DNA of 23,735 nucleotides from JBFEYJ01 sp041563315 (GCA_041563315.1 JBFFNE010000041.1:1-23735); one strand, 5' to 3'; shown: positions 15,021-22,427, counted from the first letter of the stretch. Notes: generated by a model not told the origin, from the sequence alone. Numbers and translations are program-made.

Positions 15021-16187
15021 ATGCTGAGCTTCCACGCCCCCCTGCCCCTGAGCCTGTACATTCACTTCCCCTGGTGTGTGCGCAAGTGCCCGTACTGCGA
15101 CTTCAACTCACACGAAGCACCGAACGCTATTCCCGAGGCTGGCTATATCGATGCGCTTATCGCCGACTTACAACAGGAACTGCCGGCGGTGTGGGGGCGC
15201 CCCATCGAGTCGATCTTCATCGGCGGCGGTACCCCGAGCCTGATGAGTCCGGAGGGGGTGGATCGGCTGCTATCAAACCTGCGGGCACTGCTGCCATTGC
15301 ATCCGGCGGTGGAGATCACCATGGAGGCCAATCCAGGCACGGTGGAGCAGCAACGCTTCACCGAATACCGCGCGGCGGGCATCAACCGCCTCTCCATCGG
15401 CATCCAGAGCTTCGACGAGGCGATGCTCAAACACCTGGGCCGGGTCCATGACCGGGGAGAAGCGCTACGCGCCGCCGAGGCGGCCCACGGTGCCGGTTTC
15501 GACAACTTCAATCTGGATCTGATGTTCGGCCTGCCGGGCCAGGACGAGGTACAGGCACGGGCCGATCTGCATCAGGCCATCACCCTGGCGCCGAGCCATA
15601 TCTCTTACTACCAGCTCACCATTGAACCGAATACCGCCTTTTTTCACCACCCCCCGGTGGTGCCGGAGGACGATATTTTATGGGCCATGCAGTGCAACGG
15701 ACAGGAAACCCTCGCCGCGGCAGGCTATGTTCAATATGAGGTGTCCGCGTATGCGCGCGAAGGCGCACAGTGCCAACACAACCTCAACTACTGGCAGTTT
15801 GGCGACTATCTGGGGATCGGCCCCGGTGCCCACGGCAAGATCACCCACCCTGCCGCGGGACGCGTCGAGCGGCGCTGGAAACAACGCCATCCGCAGAAGT
15901 ACCTGGAGACGGCCCATGGCGATGCTGTGCTGGCCGGTCACAGCGAACTTGGTCGTGAGGACCTGGCACTGGAGTTTATGATGAATGCGCTGCGGCTGAC
16001 ACACGGCTTCGACAGCCTCCTGTTCCAGGAACGCACCGGGCTGCCACTCTCCGGTGTGAGCGCCCCGCTCGAGCGGGCGGTGACGCTGGGGCTGATCGAG
16101 TGGCAGCCGCTGCGCATTGTGCCCACCGTGCGTGGACGCAATTACCTCAACGAACTGCTGCAACTGTTCATGCCCGAGGAGGAGTGA
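15021..16187 (+). CDS. hemW: Radical SAM heme chaperone HemW
   Basis: A 388-residue protein close to the family length. The radical SAM cluster motif CxxxCxxC is Cys19, Cys23 and Cys26 in HFPWCVRKCPYCDFNSH, the typical HemW phrase. SAM-binding and barrel motifs follow: IFIGGGTPSLM, EITMEANPGT and GINRLSIGIQSF. A HemN_C-type domain occupies the end. HemW binds haem and transfers it to respiratory enzymes; it is not the coproporphyrinogen oxidase HemN despite the similarity. It has no strong ribosome site and is probably co-transcribed with rdgB. The Rof-like gene starts two bases after its stop. Confidence 0.95.
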   Translation: MLSFHAPLPLSLYIHFPWCVRKCPYCDFNSHEAPNAIPEAGYIDALIADLQQELPAVWGRPIESIFIGGGTPSLMSPEGVDRLLSNLRALLPLHPAVEITMEANPGTVEQQRFTEYRAAGINRLSIGIQSFDEAMLKHLGRVHDRGEALRAAEAAHGAGFDNFNLDLMFGLPGQDEVQARADLHQAITLAPSHISYYQLTIEPNTAFFHHPPVVPEDDILWAMQCNGQETLAAAGYVQYEVSAYAREGAQCQHNLNYWQFGDYLGIGPGAHGKITHPAAGRVERRWKQRHPQKYLETAHGDAVLAGHSELGREDLALEFMMNALRLTHGFDSLLFQERTGLPLSGVSAPLERAVTLGLIEWQPLRIVPTVRGRNYLNELLQLFMPEEE

Positions 16188-16189
16188 CC

Positions 16190-16444
16190 ATGGCTACCGA
16201 AGAGATCACCTATACGCCGATCGATTGCGGCACCTATTCCGAGTACGAAGTGGCGATCCTGCATCGCCAGCGCATACGCATGACCTGGCAGGACGAAGAA
16301 GGTAACGAACAGACCGATGTAGTGCTGCCTCAGGATCTGAAGACCGAGGACAAACGCGAATACCTGATCGCCACCGGCAGTGATGGCAGCCTGAAACGCA
16401 TCCGCCTCGATCTTATCCGCAAAGCGGCCACCGCAAGCGCCTAA
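16190..16444 (+). CDS. rof: Rof-like Rho-binding antiterminator
   Basis: An 84-residue protein whose YTPIDCGTYSEYEVAILHRQ opening matches the Rof family (E. coli Rof: YxPINCDDYDxLE). The rest forms a small Sm-like beta barrel with TWQDEEGNEQTDVVLPQDLK and KREYLIATGSDGSLKRIRLD. Rof binds the Rho primary RNA-binding site region and inhibits Rho-dependent termination. The gene starts two bases after the hemW stop with GAGGAGTGACC as ribosome site, so it is the last gene of rdgB-hemW-rof. The symbol is by homology; activity of this orthologue is inferred. Confidence 0.8.
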   Translation: MATEEITYTPIDCGTYSEYEVAILHRQRIRMTWQDEEGNEQTDVVLPQDLKTEDKREYLIATGSDGSLKRIRLDLIRKAATASA

Positions 16445-16459
16445 GCCGGGTATTTCAGA

Positions 16460-16502
16460 GCCTCTCCACAGAGGCACGGCGAACGCACAGTAAAAGCGTT
16501 TG
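16460..16502 (+). other. Two tandem hairpins after rof
   Basis: Downstream of the rof stop are a perfect 6-bp stem GCCTCT-CCAC-AGAGGC (16460-16475) and a second imperfect stem formed by CGAACGC and GCGTTTG (about 16479-16502). Neither is followed by a T tract, so an intrinsic terminator is not convincing. They may protect the 3' end or mark the border before the next promoter. Confidence 0.35.
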
Positions 16503-16549
16503 CGAGATTGGCATGCACCACCGGCTGCGATTATTTTCCGGACCTCCGG

Positions 16550-16590
16550 TATAATCCGACCATCTCCTTGCGCCCGGCGAAGCACCGGGC
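16550..16590 (+). promoter_or_regulatory. Promoter -10 and leader hairpin of the small membrane protein gene
   Basis: A perfect TATAAT lies at 16550-16555, directly after the short inverted repeat CCGGA-CC-TCCGG (16538-16549). A -35 is not clear. The predicted leader contains a hairpin, GCCCGG at 16572-16577 pairing with CCGGGC at 16585-16590, ending 25 bases before the ATG at 16616. No T tract follows it. Confidence 0.5.
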
Positions 16591-16615
16591 TTTGCCAATC
16601 CACACAGGAACAACC

Positions 16616-16834
16616 ATGAGTAGCGGTGAGCTGATTTCCATCCTAATCAACCTGGCGGTAGGGTTTTATTTTGCCGTCTTCTACCCCCGCAGTGTGCAAA
16701 AACGCTTCCAGGGCCGCGCCCTGCCGCGCGCCTTCAACATGCTGCTCAAGGTGGTGCCGCCGGTCGGTTACCTGATTATTGCCATGAGCCTGATATACGC
16801 CGTGGCGCTGCTCATGGGGCTGGTCCACGAATAA
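16616..16834 (+). CDS. Small two-helix membrane protein, unknown function
   Basis: A 72-residue protein with two hydrophobic segments, about 5-24 (ISILINLAVGFYFAVFY) and 47-69 (VPPVGYLIIAMSLIYAVALLMGL). A basic, positively charged loop between them (PRSVQKRFQGRALPR) predicts a cytoplasmic loop with both termini outside. I do not recognise the family. The ATG has CAGGAAC as ribosome site, and the gene seems to have its own promoter rather than belonging to the hemW-rof operon. It is convergent with the next gene, with 57 bases between the stops. Confidence 0.75.
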   Translation: MSSGELISILINLAVGFYFAVFYPRSVQKRFQGRALPRAFNMLLKVVPPVGYLIIAMSLIYAVALLMGLVHE

Positions 16835-16891
16835 GTGCAGGGACGGGGGGCGAGATACAAGAGGCGAGGGTGGGGTTCGCTGTATCAGTCT

Positions 16892-17371
16892 CTAAAGTTT
16901 TGCGACGGTATCGTAAAACTCAGCGTAGGGAATGTAATGGCTGCCATCACAAGAGAAGGTCATCCCTATAAGTCCATTGATCAGATTGATCGACGCGTTG
17001 CGCAGGTAGACTGTTTCATCGGTGCTGCGCAGGCGCTTGAACTCAGCAAGGATCGGCACAACCTGGCGAGGCTCAATCAGCGGCTTTTCCGCACAGACCG
17101 CCGGCGCAAACTGCTCAAGGAAACCGGGGACGAAGATCTCCTCGCCAACAAACACTTTGTAACGGTAGGGATCGTTGTAAAACCAGCAGGTAAGCTGGGT
17201 GCTGGAAAAGTGGATCTTGGCGTGGAACACACCGCGCATGGTGAGAAAATTATCCACCACATACATCAGCTCATCGATACGCTGATCGAAAACACTGACT
17301 TCCCGCTTCTGTTCGAAGAGGAAACGGCGCACAGAGGGGTCGCCTTTGATCTGCAGCCACGGCTTAGGCAT
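16892..17371 (-). CDS. Hypothetical protein, unknown family
   Basis: A 159-residue protein with no signal peptide and no hydrophobic helix. It has a mixed alpha/beta look: charged N-terminus (PKPWLQIKGDPSVRRFLFEQKREV), then TRGVFHAKI-like strands (MRGVFHAKIHFSSTQLTCWFYND), a middle with FVPGFLEQFAP, and an end reading NASINLINGLIGMTFSCDG. Three cysteines occur but no metal motif. Codon use and G+C resemble the neighbours, and no long frame overlaps it with better sequence, so I believe it is coding. The ATG has only a weak ribosome site (GGAAT). It could share a transcript with the DUF302 genes upstream, about 120 bases away, but a palindrome lies between them. Confidence 0.65.
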   Translation of the reverse strand: MPKPWLQIKGDPSVRRFLFEQKREVSVFDQRIDELMYVVDNFLTMRGVFHAKIHFSSTQLTCWFYNDPYRYKVFVGEEIFVPGFLEQFAPAVCAEKPLIEPRQVVPILAEFKRLRSTDETVYLRNASINLINGLIGMTFSCDGSHYIPYAEFYDTVAKL

Positions 17372-17431
17372 AGATAATTCCAGCAGGGATGAATAGTTGC
17401 AAGTCGCATAAAATAGTGCCTCTTTTCCATG

Positions 17432-17486
17432 CAGGAAACAACCGTTTCCTGACTTGTCACTTGTTACTTACGACCTGTCACTTCTG
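17432..17486. repeat. Palindrome and ACTTGTCACTTGTTACT-type repeat
   Basis: A perfect 8-bp inverted repeat, CAGGAAAC-AACC-GTTTCCTG (17432-17451), is followed directly by ACTTGTCACTTGTTACTTA (17452-17470) and the variant ACCTGTCACTTCTGACA. The second motif recurs twice at 22570-22604 after recG, so it is a dispersed intergenic repeat. The palindrome has no T tract on either side. Confidence 0.55.
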
Positions 17487-17489
17487 ACA

Positions 17490-17948
17490 TCAATCCTCAC
17501 GCAACTCATCCATGATGGACAGAATGTCATTCTTCCAGCGCTGCACCCGGAAACCAAACTCCCTGGTCGACACCACCTCCTCGAGCACGGTTGGGTCCAG
17601 GGCCACCAGCAAGGTTTCCTCCTCCTCGGCATACAGGGTCATGCTCAGTGGCAGGTAAGGGATCAGCCCGGGATGGGCGGCGGTCAGCTCTCGCGTCTCA
17701 TCAGGCCGGCCAAAAAAGACGATGCGATACCTGTCGGTCTGGAAACCGCTGCTGGTCAGGCCGATATCGACCCGCTGCACCCTGGAGACGGTGTAACCGT
17801 ATTCACCGAGGGTCTTTTGCAGCGCCAGCATCGTCTCCGGAAAGGACTGGGTCGAGCGCATCATCAGCAGGCGCTCCTCCGCCGCATGAGCGGCAGAGAC
17901 AAACAGCGACAGGACAAGGGCAGGGATAAACAGTAAACGCAGGGTCAT
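17490..17948 (-). CDS. Periplasmic DUF302 domain protein
   Basis: A 152-residue protein with a clear Sec signal peptide (basic TLRL, hydrophobic core to residue 18, cleavage near AHA-AEE at 22). The mature part is one DUF302 domain: RSTQSFPETMLALQKTLGEY opens it and MTLYAEEEETLLVALDP follows near the middle. It ends in an amphipathic helix (WKNDILSIMDELRED). It contains no cysteine, unlike the DUF302 domain of its partner. Its ATG overlaps the upstream cytochrome stop by four bases (ATGA). The function of DUF302 is not settled; sulfur and haem-related redox contexts are frequent. A role with the cytochrome is inferred from the overlap. Confidence 0.85.
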   Translation of the reverse strand: MTLRLLFIPALVLSLFVSAAHAAEERLLMMRSTQSFPETMLALQKTLGEYGYTVSRVQRVDIGLTSSGFQTDRYRIVFFGRPDETRELTAAHPGLIPYLPLSMTLYAEEEETLLVALDPTVLEEVVSTREFGFRVQRWKNDILSIMDELRED

Positions 17949-18997
17949 AGCGTGGCCTCCTCCATGATCGAAAGATAGATATCGGTCATCTCCTGGCAGG
18001 CATCATCCAGCTCTGCGTTGTTGTAGAGACGGCTCATGTACTTGGGATTGATCGCCATCAGCTGGACCGTGCCATCCTCGCCCTCGACCACAGTGATGCG
18101 ACAGGGCATAAAGAGTCCGACCCGCGGGTCGAGGCTCAGCGCCTGGTTGATGAAATTGAAGTTACAGAAGTAGACAATTACCTGCTTGTCGTTCTGCTCT
18201 CCCTCCGGGAACAGTCCACCCTCCAGGCTCTGGGTGCGGATGATACGGAAGTTCATCCCCACCGCAGCACGTTTGACGCTCTCCACTGTGGTGGCCAGGT
18301 CATAGGAGGATTCCATCACCAGGGTCGGCTTCTCCTCGCGGTCGTACTGCCAGTGCAGTGGTGCCTTTTCCATGCTGCGGATATAGCTGACGATATCGTC
18401 GATATCCTGCTCCTTCAGTCCCGCCTTGAGAAACGAGACCATCGGTGTGCCCTCACGCCCTTCCAACAGGGTCTTTTTAATCATCTGGTCCGAGGCAGAG
18501 GCGAGAAAGCCCGGGTTATTCAATGCCGGCGCCATGATCGGCAGATCCCGCGGCCGCGAGAAGGTCACCCCGGTGCCGTGTCCACCCTCGCCGTTGGCGC
18601 CATGGCACTGGGCACAGTGCTGGGCAAACAGCGTCTTGCCGCGTTCAGGGTGGCCGTAAGCGACCTTGGTGGTGGTAGGCACCGCCCGCTCCTTGCGTTC
18701 AGGCGCCCAACCGCGGATATGCCGGACGATCGCGCTGACCTGCGCATCACTGAGGCTCTGGAAGGCCGGCATGACACGCCCGGGACGTCCTTCACGGATG
18801 GTAGTAAAGAGAAAATCATCCTCCACCGCGATCTGAAAACTGCGCAAAGCCAGGGGTATCCCAACCCCACCCTGGCCATCGAGGCCATGGCAGGCAGCGC
18901 AGTGGCGTTCATAGAGACGGACACCATCAGGCGCTGCGGCGGCGCTCAGGCTGATCAGTGCCGCGCCAAATAACAACAGACTCTTTTGCATCATCAT
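17945..18997 (-). CDS. Diheme cytochrome c fused to a C-terminal DUF302 domain
   Basis: About 350 residues. A Sec signal peptide (cleavage near residue 22) exports it to the periplasm. Two cytochrome c domains follow: CAACH at 33-37 with probable axial Met76 (RVMPAF), and CAQCH at 128-132 with probable Met186 (TPMVSF). The C-terminal part from about 210 to 350 is a DUF302 domain with YFCNFNF and FMPCRIT carrying two cysteines, and a third Cys in DDACQEM. Numbering is from the ATG at 18995-18997, one of three consecutive ATGs; a GTG two codons upstream is also possible, and neither has a strong ribosome site. The protein probably passes electrons between periplasmic partners; the partners are unknown. 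It is first in a two-gene operon behind an FNR-like box. Confidence 0.9.
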   Translation of the reverse strand: MMMQKSLLLFGAALISLSAAAAPDGVRLYERHCAACHGLDGQGGVGIPLALRSFQIAVEDDFLFTTIREGRPGRVMPAFQSLSDAQVSAIVRHIRGWAPERKERAVPTTTKVAYGHPERGKTLFAQHCAQCHGANGEGGHGTGVTFSRPRDLPIMAPALNNPGFLASASDQMIKKTLLEGREGTPMVSFLKAGLKEQDIDDIVSYIRSMEKAPLHWQYDREEKPTLVMESSYDLATTVESVKRAAVGMNFRIIRTQSLEGGLFPEGEQNDKQVIVYFCNFNFINQALSLDPRVGLFMPCRITVVEGEDGTVQLMAINPKYMSRLYNNAELDDACQEMTDIYLSIMEEATL

Positions 18998-19029
18998 ATG
19001 CACCGCTTGGTTAATCCATTAGTAACCGA

Positions 19030-19070
19030 ATATTAGAGAACAGCGATAAACTAACATTGATATCCGTCAA
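19030..19070 (-). promoter_or_regulatory. FNR/Dnr-type class II promoter of the cytochrome-DUF302 operon
   Basis: On the minus strand TTGAC-GGAT-ATCAA (19057-19070) matches nine of ten defined bases of the FNR-family box. A -10-like TAATAT lies at 19030-19035, so the dyad is centred about 41 bases before the expected start near 19023, the spacing of class II FNR activation. The leader would be about 25 bases. The box also reads well on the plus strand, but no -10 is seen there for the DUF938 gene. Confidence 0.55.
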
Positions 19071-19114
19071 TAAAACCACCACTCTCTCCCCTCAAGACCC
19101 TGCCGGAGTGAACC

Positions 19115-19714
19115 GTGAATAAACCCTTTGCCGGATCGTGTGAACAGAACAAACGCCCCATACTCACCGTTTTGCGTCAACTGCTTCGCGATCGCACACG
19201 ATTACTGGAGATCGGCTCGGGCACCGGGCAACACGCCGTCTATTTTGCCGAGGCCTTCCCCATGCTGACATGGCAGACCTCCGACCGGCAAGAGAACCAC
19301 CCGGGAATTCACGCCTGGCTCGCCGAACAGGGGCCCGGCAATGCTATCGCGCCGCTCACCCTCGATGTAATGCAGCACCCCTGGTCCATCAACGCCGCCT
19401 CTGTCGACGCGGTGTTCAGCGCCAACACCGCACACATCATGAGCTGGAACGGAGTCATGTCGATGTTTGACGGTGTGAGCGAAGTGCTGCATGAAGGCGG
19501 CCTGTTCATCCTCTATGGCCCTTTCAAATATAACGGCCGCTATACCACCGAAGGCAACGCCGGCTTCGACCAGTGGCTCAAGGCACGCGACCCGCACAGC
19601 GGCATCCGCGATTTCGAGGCACTGCAGAAACTGGCGCAGCAGCACGGCCTGGCGCTGTATAGGGATTTTGCCATGCCGGCGAATAATCGGATGTTGGTGT
19701 GGGTTAAAGGGTAG
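19115..19714 (+). CDS. DUF938 SAM-dependent methyltransferase-like protein
   Basis: A 199-residue protein of the DUF938 family, full length. The family opening KPFAGSCEQNKRPIL is followed by SAM motif I, LLEIGSGTGQHAVYFA (about 31-46). The middle reads FSANTAHIMSW, and LYGPFKYNGRYTTEGNAGFD is a family hallmark. The end NNRMLVWVKG closes the Rossmann fold. The start is GTG, supported by GGAG nine bases upstream and by the N-terminal family motif. The substrate is unknown. It is divergent from the cytochrome operon. Confidence 0.92.
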   Translation: MNKPFAGSCEQNKRPILTVLRQLLRDRTRLLEIGSGTGQHAVYFAEAFPMLTWQTSDRQENHPGIHAWLAEQGPGNAIAPLTLDVMQHPWSINAASVDAVFSANTAHIMSWNGVMSMFDGVSEVLHEGGLFILYGPFKYNGRYTTEGNAGFDQWLKARDPHSGIRDFEALQKLAQQHGLALYRDFAMPANNRMLVWVKG

Positions 19715-19878
19715 TTCTGTCGCTCCGCGACACAAACATTTTTGCCAGAGTTGGTTTTCCCGCCAAAGTGCGAAGAACCAAAAAAGTACACCCCACCCAA
19801 CCTTACCTTCCCCCCCACTTTTCGCTAAAGTGTCGCTCAATGAACCCAACCCATTAAGAAAACAAAGGAACCCATCTC

Positions 19879-20262
19879 ATGGCGCGTGAAATCATCCACA
19901 CCGACAACGCTCCCCAGGCTATCGGTACGTACTCCCAGGCCGTCAAGGTCGGCACCACTGTCTACCTCTCCGGCCAGATCCCGTTGGTGCCGGAAACCAT
20001 GGAACTGGTTGAGGGCGACATGGAAGCGCAGATCCGCCGCGTGTTCGATAACCTGAGCGCCGTGGCCGTGGCCGCCGGCGGTTCGCTGGCCGATGTGGCC
20101 AAACTCAATATCTTTCTGACCGACCTTGGCCACTTCCCGCTGGTCAACCAGGTGATGGCCGATTATTTTCAGCAGCCCTATCCGGCCCGCGCCGCTATCG
20201 GCGTCGCCGCGTTACCCAAAGGGGCACAGGTGGAGATGGATGGGGTGTTGGAACTCGGCTGA
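19879..20262 (+). CDS. ridA: 2-iminobutanoate/2-iminopropanoate deaminase RidA
   Basis: A 127-residue YjgF/YER057c/UK114 protein. It hydrolyses reactive enamine/imine products of PLP enzymes such as threonine dehydratase. The family landmarks are APQAIGTYSQAVKVG at the start, VYLSGQIPLVP and NLSAVAVAAGGSLADVAKLNIFLTDL in the middle, and YPARAAIGVAALPKGAQVEMDG at the end with the imine-binding Arg. AAAGGA precedes the ATG. The 164-base upstream gap contains a short hairpin (TGTCG/CGACA) and pyrimidine-rich sequence but no clear promoter. recG begins 56 bases after the stop. Confidence 0.97.
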   Translation: MAREIIHTDNAPQAIGTYSQAVKVGTTVYLSGQIPLVPETMELVEGDMEAQIRRVFDNLSAVAVAAGGSLADVAKLNIFLTDLGHFPLVNQVMADYFQQPYPARAAIGVAALPKGAQVEMDGVLELG

Positions 20263-20318
20263 ACAGAAGACAGCACAATACGCTCCCACTGTGTCAAGTG
20301 AATAGACGGTCAGCGCAT

Positions 20319-22421
20319 ATGGAACAGCCCAGTGAAACCACTCCGGAGGCCCACTCGGTTCCGGTAACCACGCTCAAGGGGGTTGGGCCGCGCCTTGCCG
20401 AGAAGCTCGGCCACCTCGGCATTACCACGGTGCAGGACCTGCTGTTTCATCTGCCGCTGCGCTATCAGGACCGCACGCGGGTCGTCCCCATCGGTAGCTT
20501 GCGCCTGGGTGATGAATCCGTCATTGAGGGTGAGATACAGCTCAGCGAAATCAAGTTCGGCCGCAAACGGATGCTGCTAACGCGCATCAATGACGGTACC
20601 GGCAGCCTGACGCTGCGTTTTTTTCATTTCAGCAACGCACAGAAGGAGGCGCTTTCCCGCGGAACCCGCCTTCGCTGTTACGGTGAGGTGCGCCGAGGCA
20701 ATCTCACGCTGGAGATGATCCACCCGGAATTTCGCCGCATTGACAACAACGAGATGGAGGCTGTCGAGGAGTATCTTACCCCGGTCTACCCCACCACCGA
20801 GGGTCTGCAACAGCAGGGGTTGCGACGACTCGTCACGCAGGCCGTAGAACAACTGCAACGCGGTACCGTCACGCTGCGCGAATGGCTTCCGAGCGAACTC
20901 ATGCCACCGGCCATGCCTTCGCTGCGCGAAGCGGTGTTGTTGCTTCATCGCCCGCCACCCGAAATGCCGCTTTCTGTCTTGGCGGAGGGGGAGCATCCGG
21001 CGCAGCAGCGCCTGGCCTTCGAGGAGCTGTTGGCGCATCAGCTCAGCTTGCGCCAGCTGCGCGAGGCGATGAGCCACCATCCGGCCCATCCGCTCACTGG
21101 GGAGAGCACCCTGCAGCAACGCTTTCTCGCTGGCCTGCCCTTCGCACTCACCGGTGCCCAGCAGCGCGTTTGCCAGGAGATCGCGCATGACCTGAAACAG
21201 GCCGTTCCCATGCAGCGCCTGGTGCAGGGTGATGTGGGCTCGGGCAAAACCGTTGTCGCTGCCCTCTCTGCATTACAGGCGGTGCAAAGCGGCTATCAGG
21301 CCGCGGTGATGGCACCGACCGAACTGCTGGCCGAACAGCATTACCGCAACTTCTGCCAGTGGCTCGAGCCGCTCGGCCTCGAGCTTGCCTGGCTCACCGG
21401 CCGGCTCAAGGCCAAGGAGCGGCGTGAAATGCTCGGTGCCATCGAAAGCGGCAAGGCGAGGGTGGCGGTCGGCACCCACGCCCTGTTCCAGCAAGAGGTC
21501 AACTTTGCCTCCCTCGGACTGGTGATCGTCGACGAGCAGCACCGCTTCGGCGTGCACCAGCGTCTCGCCCTGCGCGAAAAAGGAGTGCAGGACGGCGTGC
21601 ATCCGCACCAGTTGATCATGACCGCCACCCCCATCCCACGCACCCTGGCGATGACCGCCTATGCCGACTTGGATCTCTCGGTTATCGATGAACTGCCGCC
21701 CGGACGCACCCCGGTAGAAACCGCGGCGATTGCCGACGAGCGGCGCGATGAGGTGATCGCCCGCGTCGCCGCCGCCTGCGCCGAGGGACGCCAGGCCTAC
21801 TGGGTCTGCACCCTGATCGAAGAGTCCGAGTCACTGCAGTGCCAAGCGGCCGAGGAGACGGAGAATCTGCTGCGAGAACTGCTCCCGCAACTGCGCATCG
21901 GCCTGGTGCACGGGCGCATGAAAGCGGCAGAAAAGGAGGCCGTTATGGCCGCGTTCAAGGGAGGGGTGCTGGACCTGCTGGTAGCCACCACGGTAATCGA
22001 GGTCGGCGTCGATGTGCCCAACGCCAGCCTGATGATCATCGAAAACGCCGAACGACTCGGCCTGGCCCAGCTGCACCAGCTGCGCGGCCGGGTCGGCCGT
22101 GGCAGTGCCCGCAGTAGCTGCGTGCTGATGTACCATCCGCCCCTGTCGCAGCATGCGCGCGAACGCCTGGCCGTCATGCGCGAGACCAACGACGGTTTTG
22201 TTATCGCCCGCAAGGACCTGGAGATCCGCGGCCCTGGCGAAGTACTCGGCACCCGCCAGACCGGCATGCTGCAACTGCGCATCGCCGACCTGCAGCGCGA
22301 CCAGGAACTGCTACAGCCTGTCGCCCATGCCGCACAACGCCTGCTGCAGAGCTACCCGTCGCAAGTCGCCCCGCTGATCCAGCGCTGGCTGGGGAACCGT
22401 GCACAGTATGGAACGGTTTGA
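20319..22421 (+). CDS. recG: ATP-dependent DNA helicase RecG
   Basis: A 700-residue helicase that remodels stalled replication forks and Holliday junctions. The N-terminal wedge/OB domain includes LKGVGPRLAEKLGHLGI and ILLFHLPLRY-like LLFHLPLRYQDR. Helicase motifs are Walker A GDVGSGKT (304-311), Walker B DEQH (405-408) with RFGVHQR, motif III TATPIPRT (435-442), and the later ATTVIEVGVDVPNA and QLRGRVGRG. The C-terminal part contains FVIARKDLEIRGPGEVLGTRQTG. The ATG at 20319 was preferred; a GTG seven codons upstream is possible and neither has a strong ribosome site. It follows ridA and precedes ubiC. Confidence 0.98.
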   Translation: MEQPSETTPEAHSVPVTTLKGVGPRLAEKLGHLGITTVQDLLFHLPLRYQDRTRVVPIGSLRLGDESVIEGEIQLSEIKFGRKRMLLTRINDGTGSLTLRFFHFSNAQKEALSRGTRLRCYGEVRRGNLTLEMIHPEFRRIDNNEMEAVEEYLTPVYPTTEGLQQQGLRRLVTQAVEQLQRGTVTLREWLPSELMPPAMPSLREAVLLLHRPPPEMPLSVLAEGEHPAQQRLAFEELLAHQLSLRQLREAMSHHPAHPLTGESTLQQRFLAGLPFALTGAQQRVCQEIAHDLKQAVPMQRLVQGDVGSGKTVVAALSALQAVQSGYQAAVMAPTELLAEQHYRNFCQWLEPLGLELAWLTGRLKAKERREMLGAIESGKARVAVGTHALFQQEVNFASLGLVIVDEQHRFGVHQRLALREKGVQDGVHPHQLIMTATPIPRTLAMTAYADLDLSVIDELPPGRTPVETAAIADERRDEVIARVAAACAEGRQAYWVCTLIEESESLQCQAAEETENLLRELLPQLRIGLVHGRMKAAEKEAVMAAFKGGVLDLLVATTVIEVGVDVPNASLMIIENAERLGLAQLHQLRGRVGRGSARSSCVLMYHPPLSQHARERLAVMRETNDGFVIARKDLEIRGPGEVLGTRQTGMLQLRIADLQRDQELLQPVAHAAQRLLQSYPSQVAPLIQRWLGNRAQYGTV

Positions 22422-22427
22422 TTTCAG

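Noticed and set aside
17432..17451. CAGGAAAC/GTTTCCTG palindrome as an intrinsic terminator
   Set aside because: No T tract follows on either strand; it is kept only as an inverted repeat.
19717..19745. TGTCG-CTCCG-CGACA hairpin as terminator of the DUF938 gene
   Set aside because: The stem has only five base pairs and the T run lies several bases after it, so a Rho-independent terminator is not convincing.
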